This document shows, in pieces, positions 1-8,688 of a DNA stretch of 60,821 nt; position 1 is the stretch's first letter; every line of letters begins with the position of its first letter. The notes under the pieces are model-generated. The model ran no database searches, was not told where the DNA came from, and was given only the letters and a program-made list of their open reading frames with translations. Origin of the DNA: Ruminococcus sp. Its GTDB lineage: Bacteria > Bacillota > Clostridia > Oscillospirales > Ruminococcaceae. The position numbers and the translations under genes are program-made. The DNA is taken from contig JAISIH010000012.1 in the NCBI GenBank assembly GCA_031262105.1, positions 1 to 60,821 on the forward strand, written 5' to 3'.

Positions 1-174
1 TTTTCATATGTACAACCTCTATAATGAAAAGTAATAATTGATAACCATTTAAATTATATCGCTGAAAAAATCTATAAAAAACGTTTTTATATTACAGAAA
101 TATGAATGTACTGTAAAATCAAGTATTTTTAAACAGTGTTTCTAAAAAACGTAGAAATTTTACATTTTGATGCT

Positions 175-209
175 AAAAAAGAGAGTGCATCCCATTAGGA
201 TACACTCTC
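175..209 (-). terminator. Rho-independent terminator of pnp
   Basis: Read on the minus strand, a GAGAGTGTATCC / GGGATGCACTCTC hairpin with a TAAT loop is followed by a run of six T. It begins just past the pnp stop codon, so it should end the pnp transcript. The bases to its left (1-174) are AT-rich and I see no gene in them. Confidence 0.85.
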
Positions 210-221
210 CGAAGAGGTTTT

Positions 222-2345
222 TTATTCGGCAGTCTTCGCGGCGTTCTTAGCTTCAAGCTGTGCAAGCGCGGCGATAAGCGAGAGGTTAATTCTGCCTTGG
301 CTGTCAATCTCCATAACCTTTACGGGGATTTCGTCGCCGATATTTACGACGTCTTCAACCTTCTCAACACGCTGTCTTGCAAGCTTCGAGATATGAACGA
401 GACCGTCTTTTCCGGGGGCGATTTCAACGAACGCGCCGAAAGTCATTATACGGACAACCTTGCCCTTGTAGATTGCGCCGACTTCCGGGTCGTTAACGAT
501 AGTGTTAATTATGCGGATTGCCTTGTTGCAGTTATCGGCGTCAATTCCCGATACAAACACGCTTCCGTCGTCTTCAATGTCGATTTTAACGTTGCAGTCG
601 GCAGTAATCTTCTGAATAACCTTGCCGCCCGAACCGATAACCTCGCGGATTTTATCGGGGTGAATCTTAATCTGCATCATCTTCGGAGCATACTTGCCGA
701 CTTCGGGGCGAGGCTCCGCAATTGCCTTAAGCATAATTTCGTCAAGAATATAATCACGCGCCTTGTGGGTCTTCGCGAAGGCTTCCTTGATAATATCAAT
801 CGTCAAGCCGTCAACCTTTATGTCAACTTGAATCGCGGTTATGCCGTTTTTAGTTCCGCCGACCTTGAAGTCCATGTCGCCGAAGAAATCTTCAAGCCCC
901 TGAATGTCAACCATCGTCGCGTAGCTTCCGTCGTCCTTAGTGATAAGTCCGCAGGAAATCCCCGCAACCGGCGATTTTATCGGAACGCCCGCGTCCATGA
1001 GAGCGAGTGTCGAGCCGCAGATTGAACCTTGGGAGGTTGAACCGTTTGAAGAAAGAATTTCGGAAACAAGGCGGATCGCGTAGGGGAAGTCTTCGACCGG
1101 CGGGATAACAGGCTCGAGAGCCCTTTCCGCCAAGGCTCCATGCCCTATTTCACGTCTGCCCGGACCTCTCGAGGGCTTCGTTTCGCCGACGGAGTATGAG
1201 GGGAAATTGTAGTGGTGGATATAACGCTTGAATTCCTCTTCGTCGATACCGTCAAGCTTCTGCCTGTCTGAAACAGGACCGAGTGTGCAGACGGTGAGGA
1301 CTTGAGTTTGTCCGCGGGTGAATATTCCCGAGCCGTGTACACGGGGGAGAACCGCAACTTCCGCCGCAAGGGGGCGAATCTCGTCGATACCGCGTCCGTC
1401 AACGCGCTTGCCTTCATAAAGCCAATTTCTTACAATCTTCTTCTGAAGCTTGTAGATACATTCGTCAATCATTGCGGTTTTGTCGGGATAAGCTTCGTCA
1501 AACGCCGCGTGGATTTCGTCCTTGATGGGTTGAAGACGTGCTTCGCGGATATTCTTGTCGTCTGTATCAAGCGCAATCTTAACCTTTTCGGCTGCAAGCT
1601 CTTCAATTTTATCGAACAGATCGTGGTCAACATCCATGGACTGGAACTGTATCTTCGGCTTCCCGATTTCTGCCTGAATGGACTTTATAAACTCGACTAT
1701 CTTCTTAATTTCAGCGGGTCCGAGTTCGATAGCTTCAATCATCTTGTCGTCCGGCACTTCGTTTGCGCCGGCTTCAATCATTACAACCTTTTCGGCAGAT
1801 GCCGCAAGGGTGAGGTTAAGGTCGTTGTGTCCGCGCTGTTCGAGGGTCGGATTTAGGACAAGTTCCCCGTCAACAAGCCCGACGGAAATTCCGCCGATAG
1901 GTCCGTTCCAAGGAATGTCGGAGATTGAAATTGCAATCGAAGCGGCAATCATACCCGTGATTTCGGGGGAATTGTCCGGGTCAACCGACAGCACGGTCAT
2001 TACAACCGAAACATCATTCCGCATATCCTTCGGGAAAAGCGGGCGAATCGGGCGGTCAACCACACGGGAGGTTAAAATTGCCTTTTCGGAGGGCTTCCCC
2101 TCGCGCTTCATGAACGAGCCGGGGATCTTCCCGACAGAATAGAGGCGTTCTTCAAAGTCAACCGAGAGGGGGAAGAAGTCGATGCCGTCGCGGGGCTTGG
2201 CAGACATGGTAACATTGCCCATTACAACGGTGTCGCCGTAACGTACCCAACAAGAGCCGTTTGAAAGCTCGCAGGTTTTCCCGGTTTCGACGGTTAATTC
2301 GCGTCCGGCGAATGTGGTCTTAAATGTTCTTGCATTCTCAAACAT
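222..2345 (-). CDS. pnp: Polyribonucleotide nucleotidyltransferase (PNPase)
   Basis: PNPase degrades RNA 3' to 5' by phosphorolysis and forms a trimeric cytoplasmic ring. The 707-residue protein has the full family layout: two RNase PH domains joined by a helical linker, a KH domain at about 560-620 with its IGSGGK loop, and an S1 domain at about 628-697 containing MTFGAFVEI and KDGLVHIS. Length is normal for the family. The start is supported by an AAAGG site upstream. It lies directly downstream of rpsO, the classic rpsO-pnp order, but 146 nt apart and with a possible promoter of its own (TATAAT on the minus strand at 2427-2432). A terminator follows the stop codon. Identification is secure. 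Confidence 0.98.
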   Translation of the reverse strand: MFENARTFKTTFAGRELTVETGKTCELSNGSCWVRYGDTVVMGNVTMSAKPRDGIDFFPLSVDFEERLYSVGKIPGSFMKREGKPSEKAILTSRVVDRPIRPLFPKDMRNDVSVVMTVLSVDPDNSPEITGMIAASIAISISDIPWNGPIGGISVGLVDGELVLNPTLEQRGHNDLNLTLAASAEKVVMIEAGANEVPDDKMIEAIELGPAEIKKIVEFIKSIQAEIGKPKIQFQSMDVDHDLFDKIEELAAEKVKIALDTDDKNIREARLQPIKDEIHAAFDEAYPDKTAMIDECIYKLQKKIVRNWLYEGKRVDGRGIDEIRPLAAEVAVLPRVHGSGIFTRGQTQVLTVCTLGPVSDRQKLDGIDEEEFKRYIHHYNFPSYSVGETKPSRGPGRREIGHGALAERALEPVIPPVEDFPYAIRLVSEILSSNGSTSQGSICGSTLALMDAGVPIKSPVAGISCGLITKDDGSYATMVDIQGLEDFFGDMDFKVGGTKNGITAIQVDIKVDGLTIDIIKEAFAKTHKARDYILDEIMLKAIAEPRPEVGKYAPKMMQIKIHPDKIREVIGSGGKVIQKITADCNVKIDIEDDGSVFVSGIDADNCNKAIRIINTIVNDPEVGAIYKGKVVRIMTFGAFVEIAPGKDGLVHISKLARQRVEKVEDVVNIGDEIPVKVMEIDSQGRINLSLIAALAQLEAKNAAKTAE

Positions 2346-2453
2346 ATTTTTACAAACCTTTCATTTCGGACGGCACCAAGCACAAAATCCTATCTATAAA
2401 ACAGTTATAAACACGATTTTATGCTAATTATACCGTCCGTAAAATTTAGAATC

Positions 2454-2475
2454 AGGGCGGTTTTAACACCGCCCT
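2454..2475 (-). terminator. Hairpin after rpsO (weak terminator or processing site)
   Basis: An AGGGCGG / CCGCCCT stem lies about 20 nt past the rpsO stop codon on the minus strand. What follows (GATTCTAAATTTT) is not a clean T tract, so it may be a leaky terminator or an RNase processing site between rpsO and pnp. Confidence 0.55.
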
Positions 2476-2491
2476 TACTCTGCTTAAAATT

Positions 2492-2758
2492 TTACTTTCT
2501 GATGCCGAGTTTTTCGATAATTGCTCTGTAACGGCTGATGTCTGTCTTCATGAGGTAACCGAGCAGGTTACGTCTCCGCCCGATCATCTTAAAGAGTCCG
2601 CGACGGCTGTGGTGGTCTTTTTTGTGGATTTTGAGGTGTTCTGTCAGGTCGTTGATACGGCGCGTGAGGATCGCAATCTGCACCTCAGGCGAGCCTGTGT
2701 CCTTGTCCGACAGCCGGTTTGCTTCGATAACGGCTGTTTTTTCATCTTTGAGCATCAT
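2492..2758 (-). CDS. rpsO: 30S ribosomal protein S15
   Basis: S15 binds 16S rRNA early in assembly of the small-subunit platform. The 88-residue product has the family's normal length and its conserved features: [13 protein letters not shown] near the N terminus, [18 protein letters not shown] in the centre and RRRNLLGYL towards the C terminus. It is transcribed from a strong promoter at 2870-2898 through a leader of about 105 nt that can fold extensively, as expected for a gene that usually controls its own translation. It precedes pnp. Identification is secure. Confidence 0.98.
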   Translation of the reverse strand: MMLKDEKTAVIEANRLSDKDTGSPEVQIAILTRRINDLTEHLKIHKKDHHSRRGLFKMIGRRRNLLGYLMKTDISRYRAIIEKLGIRK

Positions 2759-2863
2759 GGTAAAAATACCGCCTTTTTAATTTTTCCGCTGACTAAGACA
2801 GGGTAAACGGGTCTGCGGCTTGCTCCCTTGTCTGAGTTCAGGGTAACTATTGCTTTGCGCAAC
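2759..2863 (-). promoter_or_regulatory. Structured rpsO leader, candidate S15 autoregulatory element
   Basis: Between the mapped promoter and the rpsO ATG the minus-strand RNA can form two hairpins. One is closed by GTAAC/GTTAC with an inner TTGC/GCAA. The second is longer, with AGACAAGGG pairing to CCCTGTCT. S15 represses its own mRNA through unrelated leader folds in several phyla. Whether this fold binds S15 is inference. Confidence 0.55.
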
Positions 2864-2869
2864 GTTACT

Positions 2870-2898
2870 ATTATACCATATTAATTTTATTTTGTAAA
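2870..2898 (-). promoter_or_regulatory. Sigma-A promoter of rpsO
   Basis: On the minus strand TTTACA and TATAAT are separated by exactly 17 nt, placing transcription start near 2863 and giving a leader of about 105 nt. Confidence 0.85.
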
Positions 2899-2950
2899 TG
2901 CTTTAATAGAAAATTACGAAAAAATTTTTAATTAATTTACAATTAAAGCA

Positions 2951-3919
2951 TTATTTTTTGTAAATATCTGCTATAATCCGCTCCATCGGCAGTTCCTTAA
3001 CCGAAATGTCGGTAATTTTTAAGGTTGTCGAAAGGTTTTGTAAGAATTCGCGGATTGAAACGCGTTCCATGTCTGCTTCGATTGTGATTTGAAGATCGGA
3101 GCGGCGTTCGATTATATTAAGCCCCGTCTCGTCGGTCAGCGGTTTCGCTAACGTCAGTTCGATTATCTTCTTCCGCCCGAGATAATGCTGTAAACCCTCG
3201 AGTTCTCCGTCGAAGACTTTGTCACCCTTGTTTATGATTATAACACGCTCTGCAAGCTCGCAAACGTCGTCCAAGTCGTGCGTTGTGAGGATAAAAGTCG
3301 TACCCTGTTTGTTCATATTCGCGATAAATTCGCGGACGCTTGCCTTCGCGATAACATCAAGCCCGATTGTCGGCTCGTCAAGGAAAACAATCTTCGGCGC
3401 GTGAAGCATCGCCATGATAAATTCGCACTTCATACGCTCGCCCAGCGACAGAACGCGTGTCGGCTTTTTTACCACATCGGCAACGTCGAGGAGCTTTGTC
3501 ATGTTCGCGAGGCGTTCGTTATAGTCTGAACGCGGAATGTCGTATATTGCGCGGTTGAGGTTGAAGCTGTCCTCGGGGGGGATGTCCCAGATAAGCTGTG
3601 ATTTTTGCCCGAAGACAGCCCCGATTTCGTGGACATAGTGCCTTCTGTCGCGGGCGGGGGAAAATCCCGCCGCTTCAATCCGCCCGGATGTCGGATATAA
3701 CGCGCCGCAGAGCATCTTAACGGTTGTCGATTTCCCCGCACCGTTCGGTCCGAGAAGCCCGCAGATCTGCCCCTCGGGTATCTCGAAAGAGATGTCGTTA
3801 ACGGCGTTTACGACAACCTTTTTGCGCTTAAAAAAGCTCTTTACCGTCTCACGAAAGCCGCTTCCGCGCTTGTATGTAGTATAAGTTTTGACTAAATTTT
3901 CGACCGTGATTATTGCCAT
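2951..3919 (-). CDS. ABC-2 type exporter, ATP-binding protein
   Basis: This 322-residue ATPase powers a transporter together with the two membrane proteins encoded just upstream. It carries a Walker A site (GPNGAGKST), the signature LSLGERMKCEF, Walker B with FLDEPTIGLD, and a switch histidine in LTTHDLDD. An N-terminal stretch of about 45 residues before the core and a C-terminal extension fit the subgroup that works with DUF990-type permeases. Its ATG overlaps the stop codon of the preceding permease by one base (TAATG), which implies translational coupling. The substrate is unknown. Confidence 0.9.
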   Translation of the reverse strand: MAIITVENLVKTYTTYKRGSGFRETVKSFFKRKKVVVNAVNDISFEIPEGQICGLLGPNGAGKSTTVKMLCGALYPTSGRIEAAGFSPARDRRHYVHEIGAVFGQKSQLIWDIPPEDSFNLNRAIYDIPRSDYNERLANMTKLLDVADVVKKPTRVLSLGERMKCEFIMAMLHAPKIVFLDEPTIGLDVIAKASVREFIANMNKQGTTFILTTHDLDDVCELAERVIIINKGDKVFDGELEGLQHYLGRKKIIELTLAKPLTDETGLNIIERRSDLQITIEADMERVSIREFLQNLSTTLKITDISVKELPMERIIADIYKK

Positions 3920-4749
3920 TATCCGCCCACCCCCTCGTAAAGCCTAATCATATGGTTATAAAACCAGATAGCAAACATTAAGAATAATGCCGCCGGAATT
4001 ATCAGCAGAATATTAATGTAATCGAACCGCCCGAGGAGAATTTCCGCCGGGAAACAGCCCATCGCCGCGTAAGGCAGGATAAATGTTACCGCAAACCGAA
4101 GCGCAGAGGGGAAAATCTTCACAGGATAAATCCCGAAATTTTCAAAGCTCATGCGGATTTCAGAAAGGCGCGAATTCGCAACCCACTTAAAGCTTGCCGC
4201 GGCGGAGATTAGCGAAGCGGCGCTGTTAACCGCAAAACCGGCGGCGAATATTAATATGCAAAGCGGAAGACTTATTGCCATTATTTCGCAGTTCCCCGCC
4301 GCAATAAGCGTTAAAACAAGACCGCCCAAAAGCCCCCCGAAACTGTCTAACCTGAAACTTGTCGAAACCATGTAGAGTATCGGCGGCATAGGCTTAAGAA
4401 GAACCGTTTCGAGACTGCCTTCCCGCACATGATTCATCGTTGACCAGACGATATTTTCAACAAACACCGCGCAGAGTGCCGACGAAAGCTCAAAAAGCCC
4501 CTGCATCAGCATTACTTCCCAAAATGTCCAGCCCGGAAACGAAGCCCCCGAGCCGTAAATAAGGATTGTAACAAGCGGCGCGGCAACAGCCCAAACAAGG
4601 TCAAAAAGATTCATAAGCAGAAAGTTTACGCGATAGGCGGCGGCAGACTTCATGCTCGCCCCAATCCCGGCAAGATAAACCCGCCCAAAACCATGATGTG
4701 TATGCTTTTTTCTGTATTCTGTATTCTCGCCTCTGTATTCTGCATTCAT
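3919..4749 (-). CDS. ABC-2 family permease (DUF990-like), second subunit
   Basis: The 276-residue integral membrane protein has about six hydrophobic segments, the first near residues 40-62. The first 30 or so residues are polar. It resembles ABC-2 permeases of the DUF990 group that come as two different subunits plus one ATPase, which is the arrangement here. It overlaps the upstream permease by four bases (ATGA) and the downstream ATPase by one, so the three are surely one operon. The cargo cannot be deduced from sequence. Confidence 0.85.
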   Translation of the reverse strand: MNAEYRGENTEYRKKHTHHGFGRVYLAGIGASMKSAAAYRVNFLLMNLFDLVWAVAAPLVTILIYGSGASFPGWTFWEVMLMQGLFELSSALCAVFVENIVWSTMNHVREGSLETVLLKPMPPILYMVSTSFRLDSFGGLLGGLVLTLIAAGNCEIMAISLPLCILIFAAGFAVNSAASLISAAASFKWVANSRLSEIRMSFENFGIYPVKIFPSALRFAVTFILPYAAMGCFPAEILLGRFDYINILLIIPAALFLMFAIWFYNHMIRLYEGVGG

Positions 4750-5630
4750 GCCCCCACCCCCGAAAAACGGCGTATCGAAAGCCGATAAAAAATCTCACTT
4801 ATCACGTACATGAAACAAACCGCGATAAGCTGAAAAGCTATGGCAAGATAACCGTTCATAGTTATCCCCCCGAGGGTGAAATGCCCGGTCGTCCAGATTA
4901 TCGTCGGCGCATACCCCATATAGGTAAACGGCAGGAATAAAAGTATATACTGCGCCCAATCCGGGAATAGCGTCAGCGGCACAAGCGTACCCGAAAATAT
5001 ATTCGTCAAAATCCCGACAAACCGACTTATACCCCCCGCATCAACAAGCCAAAACCCAAGAAGCCCAAGGGTATAGTTAACGTAAAAGTTAACGAAAAAT
5101 GCCAAAATTATTGACATAACCGTAATCAGTATATTTTCCGGCATCATGTCAATCCGGAAAAGCAGTATAAATATTATCAGGCACGGTATAAACTCAACCA
5201 AAAGCCCCAGCACTCGATGCCCGAACTTCTGCGACAGCGCGAAAAACCGATGATGTATCGGACGCAGCGTAAACGTCAAAAATTTCCCCGTCCTAACAAG
5301 CATCTGCAAATTCCAATCCGCAAAATCCATCGTGACATACCCGATAAGCGACGATGCACCAAAATAACGTATCATCTGCTCCAAATTAAGTCCGCCAAGC
5401 GTCTCAACCCCACCGTACACAGCCGTCCATATAAAATACTGCACCAAAAGAAAGATAGGTCCGACCAAAATCGACACCATCGAATGTGACCGATATGCCG
5501 CCCACTCCTTATATGTAGCTTCCGCTACAGCAAGACATACGTCGAGACTATGGGGGAGACGTTGGGGGGAACCTCTCTGAGGAGAGGTTCCCCCCAAACC
5601 CCCCTCCAGAGACTTTTTAATTCTATTCAT
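4746..5630 (-). CDS. ABC-2 family permease (DUF990-like), first subunit, with odd N-terminus
   Basis: This membrane protein (294 residues from the ATG) is the first gene of the exporter operon. From about residue 35 it looks like a normal DUF990-type permease, with ATYKEWAAYRSHSM leading into the first membrane helix. The first 30 or so residues (EGGLGGTSPQRGSPQRLP region) are encoded by a G-rich palindromic repeat at 5551-5618 and look unlike the family. The ATG at 5630 has no good ribosome site. An in-frame TTG at 5597 follows GGAGGGGGG inside the repeat and could be the real start. The permease call is firm; the start is not. Confidence 0.8.
   Translation of the reverse strand: MNRIKKSLEGGLGGTSPQRGSPQRLPHSLDVCLAVAEATYKEWAAYRSHSMVSILVGPIFLLVQYFIWTAVYGGVETLGGLNLEQMIRYFGASSLIGYVTMDFADWNLQMLVRTGKFLTFTLRPIHHRFFALSQKFGHRVLGLLVEFIPCLIIFILLFRIDMMPENILITVMSIILAFFVNFYVNYTLGLLGFWLVDAGGISRFVGILTNIFSGTLVPLTLFPDWAQYILLFLPFTYMGYAPTIIWTTGHFTLGGITMNGYLAIAFQLIAVCFMYVISEIFYRLSIRRFSGVGA
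5551..5618 (-). repeat. G-rich palindromic repeat, copy 1
   Basis: The core is a perfect 16-bp inverted repeat, TTGGGGGGAACCTCTC with a TGAG loop, at 5562-5597. On the minus strand it is framed by AAAGTCTCTGG, GGGGGGTTT and, on the far side, CAACGTCTCCCCCA. The same frame recurs at 5706-5802 in the opposite orientation with a different stem, so the two look like divergent members of one repeat family. This copy lies inside the 5' end of a permease gene. Confidence 0.8.
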
Positions 5631-5705
5631 ATATAATAATTCTTAATTACACCGCTATTCGTAAAGCCTTTTCGTTTTTGCGTTGAATAATAAACAAGTC
5701 TAACT

Positions 5706-5802
5706 TTAAAGTCTTTCGGGGTGGGGGTTTGGGGGAGGGGGGCGCATTTGCCGCAGCAAATGCCGGTCACTACAAGCGCCCCTCCCCCAACGTAGCCCCC
5801 AA
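5706..5802 (+). repeat. G-rich palindromic repeat, copy 2
   Basis: The element shares its outer sequence with copy 1: AAAGTCTTTCGG, GGGGGTTTGGGGG, then CCCCCAACGTAGCCCCCA. The stem between them is different, with TTGGGGGAGGGG pairing to CCCCTCCCCCAA. A second perfect hairpin (GCATTTGC, CGCA loop, GCAAATGC) is nested at 5744-5763. It sits between the exporter operon and the end of the serine hydrolase gene. Confidence 0.8.
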
Positions 5803-5818
5803 TGCCCTACCCGTATCC

Positions 5819-7003
5819 CTATATAACCCCCGACCAGATAACGTTTTGGGCGTTCCATAGGGGGTCGGGACACCAGTCGCCTTTGTTCCATGGGGTAAAC
5901 CACGCGGCTACGAGGTCGTAGGTGCGGTCGACGTAGATGGCGGAAGCGCCTGCGCCTTCGTGGGAGAAGGAGTCGGCTGAGAGGGTGAATGCGGAGGTTA
6001 GGCGTTTGTCGAAGCCGATGCCGTATTTGCGGTTGAGATTGTTGGAACCCCAGCAGAATTCGGGGATACCTACGAGCTGGTCTGCGGTGATTACTGATAC
6101 GGAGGGTCTGCCTAAGATGTGGGCGCCGTTCTGGGCTGTGCCGTAATTTTTGATTGTTTCGCCGAATTTAACGAGATCGGGGAGGGTAGAGAATGCGCCG
6201 CCGCCGGTTCCGGGGATTTTTTTCCAGATGTCGGGTTCGTCATCACCGTCATTGAGCGTTCCGTCGGCAATGGCATCGAGCCTTTCGCGTTGTTCTTTCT
6301 CCCACGCGAAGGATTTTTTCGCGAGAGCGGGGTTAGGACCGATTGTGGTGAAGTCCATGCCGATGGGCTTGAAGACACGCTCTGCTAAGTAATCTTTGGA
6401 GTCCATGCCGGTAACGCGGTTAATTATTTCGCCTAAAAGCACGAAGCCGAATGTGTTGTACATCCATTCTACGTTCGGGGGGCGGCGGCGGCCGGCGGTA
6501 AGACCTACCTTGACCCAGTCGAAATCGCTGCCGTGGAGTTTTACGGCATCTTCTATAAACTCATACCAAGCCGGAACGTGATCGTCGGGGAAGCAACCGC
6601 CGTCGGGGTGAAGCCCGGAGGTGTGAGTGAGGAGCTGATAGGGGGTAATGTCGCCGAAGGGGAATTCTTTTATGTATCTTGCGACAGGCTGATCGAGAAG
6701 GATAAGCCCGTCTTCAACAAGTGTCATAACGGCAACGGTTGTAAATAATTTTGTAATTGAAGCGATACGGAAGTGAACGTCCGGACTCATTTTAACGGAT
6801 GAGTCGTAGCCTGAACCCGCGCCGACCGCGCCTTTTGCGATAATATTCCCTTTATGGGAAACGCACCAAGCCGCGCCGTGGATACATTCGTTGTTCACAA
6901 GGCGTTCAAAATGTTTGTCGATTGCGGGGATACGGTCGGGGTTATAACCGTTTGCGAGGATCTGTGCGGCAGTCATGCCGACATTGTCGATAATTTTGTT
7001 CAT
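5819..7003 (-). CDS. Serine hydrolase of the beta-lactamase/class C family
   Basis: The 394-residue protein belongs to the penicillin-binding-protein-like serine hydrolases (esterases, D-aminopeptidases, class C enzymes). Visible motifs are SITK in ASITKLFTTVAV (nucleophile serine and lysine), YNT in MYNTFGFVLLGEI as the second element, and HEG near the C terminus in the KTG position. There is no signal peptide, so it probably acts in the cytoplasm and is unlikely to be a secreted beta-lactamase. It has its own promoter at 7053-7081 and an AAGGAAGG ribosome site. The substrate is unknown. Confidence 0.88.
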   Translation of the reverse strand: MNKIIDNVGMTAAQILANGYNPDRIPAIDKHFERLVNNECIHGAAWCVSHKGNIIAKGAVGAGSGYDSSVKMSPDVHFRIASITKLFTTVAVMTLVEDGLILLDQPVARYIKEFPFGDITPYQLLTHTSGLHPDGGCFPDDHVPAWYEFIEDAVKLHGSDFDWVKVGLTAGRRRPPNVEWMYNTFGFVLLGEIINRVTGMDSKDYLAERVFKPIGMDFTTIGPNPALAKKSFAWEKEQRERLDAIADGTLNDGDDEPDIWKKIPGTGGGAFSTLPDLVKFGETIKNYGTAQNGAHILGRPSVSVITADQLVGIPEFCWGSNNLNRKYGIGFDKRLTSAFTLSADSFSHEGAGASAIYVDRTYDLVAAWFTPWNKGDWCPDPLWNAQNVIWSGVI

Positions 7004-7052
7004 TTAGTGAAACCTTCCTTTGTTTTTTTTTGCAGCCGCGAAGGTAAAACTC

Positions 7053-7081
7053 ATTATATATCATATATGCTATAATGTCAA
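7053..7081 (-). promoter_or_regulatory. Sigma-A promoter of the serine hydrolase gene
   Basis: The minus strand carries TTGACA, a 17-nt spacer and TATAAT, both hexamers matching the consensus exactly. Confidence 0.88.
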
Positions 7082-7201
7082 TACTAATTTTACTATAACC
7101 TTTATTATTTACAAAAAGTTTAAAAAATGTTCCGGCTTAACAGTCACCATTCGAGAGCTTTTTCATAGAATGTAAACACTATGCGAAAAGAGGGCTTTAT
7201 T

Positions 7202-8551
7202 ATGAGAGACATGACGAAAGGGAAACCGTGGAGCCATATATTAAGGCTTTCGCTGCCGATTTTAGTCTGCGTAATATTCGGGCAGAGCGGACTTATAAAC
7301 AGCTTCGCGGCGGGGCGATTCTTGGGCGAAGACGCGCTTTCGGTTATCGGGATTGTTACCGCCATAACCGAAATTTTTATGATTTTTGCATATGGAATGA
7401 ATGTGGGCGGGTCGGTTGTGGTTTCCCAGCTTTGCGGCGCGGGGAGGAATGACGACAAGAATTTGGCGATATGCACCCTCTTTATAGCAGGTGCGGGTTT
7501 CGCGATAATTATAACAATCCTCGGGACAATCTTTTCGAGGGCGATGTTAACGGCAATCGAAACCCCGGCGGAGATTTATGCCGACTCGCACGAATTCTTG
7601 CGCGTAATACTTTTAAGCCTTATTTTTATGTACATATTTAACATTGCGAGCGGGGTTTTTACGGCTCTCGGCGACAGCCTTACCCCCGCCGTTTATCTTA
7701 TCCTCTCGAATGTAATTAACTTTGTACTCGACTTGTTTTCGGTTTTTTATACAGACCTCGGCGTTGTCGGGCTTGCGTGGGCGGGGTTTATTTCGCAGGG
7801 GCTTGCCGCCGCCGCCGTGTTTTTTACCCTTGCGGTAAAGCTTCGAGTTTGGAAAAAGCTAAAGAAAAGCACGCCTGTTTTTACGCTCAAATGCTTTTTT
7901 TATCTGATGAAAAATATCGTTCCGGCGATGCTCCATTCCTCCGTTTCGGCAATTGGAAACGTGTTTATCCAAGGGGTTATAAACCCGATGGGGACGGCGG
8001 TTATCGCTGGGTGTGCCTTAGGCGGGAAGATAAACGGCTTTGCCGGGAACTGTATCGACAGCATCCCCGACGGGAATTCTGCTTTCGCCGCCCAAAATAT
8101 CGGCAGCGGCGACTTTAACCGCGTAAAAGAGGGTTTTCGTGCCGGGCTTATTATGGTTACATTTCTTTCTGTTGCCTTTTCGCTCGCGATAATATTTTTT
8201 TATGATTCGATAATAAGCTTCTTCGTCGAAAAAGGGACGTCGAAAGAAGCGGTCGATATCGCCGCACATTACATAATAACAGCGGCGGCGGTCTATCCGC
8301 TTATGGGGATAAAATACCTCTGCGACGATATTTTACGCGCCGCCGGCAGGATGAAACTCTATCTCTTGACGACGGTGAATAACCTCGGAATACGCGTTTT
8401 GCTTGTTTATATTTTAGCTCCGAAACTCGGCGCGGCGGCAATTTATGTAAGTTACAGTGCCGCGCTTGCAGTTACGGCAATAATTTCAATAATTATCTAT
8501 CGCAAGGGAATATGGAGAAAAAAGCTTTATAGTATACATAATTTGCATTAA
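7202..8551 (+). CDS. MATE family multidrug/cation exporter
   Basis: The protein has about 12 membrane helices and the typical opening MTKGKPWSHILRLSLPIL, then GQSGLINSFAAGRFLGEDALSVIG. It belongs to the Clostridia MATE/DinF-like group that exports cationic compounds using a sodium or proton gradient. I chose the ATG at 7202 because AGAGGG lies 8 nt ahead of it; an in-frame ATG at 7181 has no such site. The stop codon at 8549-8551 is followed by a promoter for the next gene, so the two are not an obvious operon. The substrate is not predictable. Confidence 0.92.
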   Translation: MRDMTKGKPWSHILRLSLPILVCVIFGQSGLINSFAAGRFLGEDALSVIGIVTAITEIFMIFAYGMNVGGSVVVSQLCGAGRNDDKNLAICTLFIAGAGFAIIITILGTIFSRAMLTAIETPAEIYADSHEFLRVILLSLIFMYIFNIASGVFTALGDSLTPAVYLILSNVINFVLDLFSVFYTDLGVVGLAWAGFISQGLAAAAVFFTLAVKLRVWKKLKKSTPVFTLKCFFYLMKNIVPAMLHSSVSAIGNVFIQGVINPMGTAVIAGCALGGKINGFAGNCIDSIPDGNSAFAAQNIGSGDFNRVKEGFRAGLIMVTFLSVAFSLAIIFFYDSIISFFVEKGTSKEAVDIAAHYIITAAAVYPLMGIKYLCDDILRAAGRMKLYLLTTVNNLGIRVLLVYILAPKLGAAAIYVSYSAALAVTAIISIIIYRKGIWRKKLYSIHNLH

Positions 8552-8613
8552 TGTTAAACGATTATATATGCAAAATGCACAATTTATTAACGAAATATTC
8601 TACAGAAATAGTC

Positions 8614-8642
8614 TTGATTTTACCTTGTCGTTATGATATAAT
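8614..8642 (+). promoter_or_regulatory. Sigma-A promoter of the CheY-like gene
   Basis: TTGATT, a 17-nt spacer and TATAAT lie 46 nt ahead of the chosen start codon. This rules out the longer reading frame that begins at 8551. Confidence 0.85.
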
Positions 8643-8688
8643 GAAGACAACAAATGTAAAAGTATATCAATATGAAAAAGGTAAAAAA

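Noticed and set aside
297-1025. 242-residue open frame on the plus strand
   Set aside because: It lies wholly inside pnp on the opposite strand, has no ribosome site or motif, and mirrors the codon pattern of pnp.
5819-7003. Beta-lactamase resistance gene
   Set aside because: It has the family fold but no signal peptide, and its motifs fit general serine hydrolases better than true beta-lactamases.
8551-8688. 46-residue upstream extension of the CheY-like protein
   Set aside because: A consensus promoter (8614-8642) lies inside it and the receiver domain begins only after 8689.
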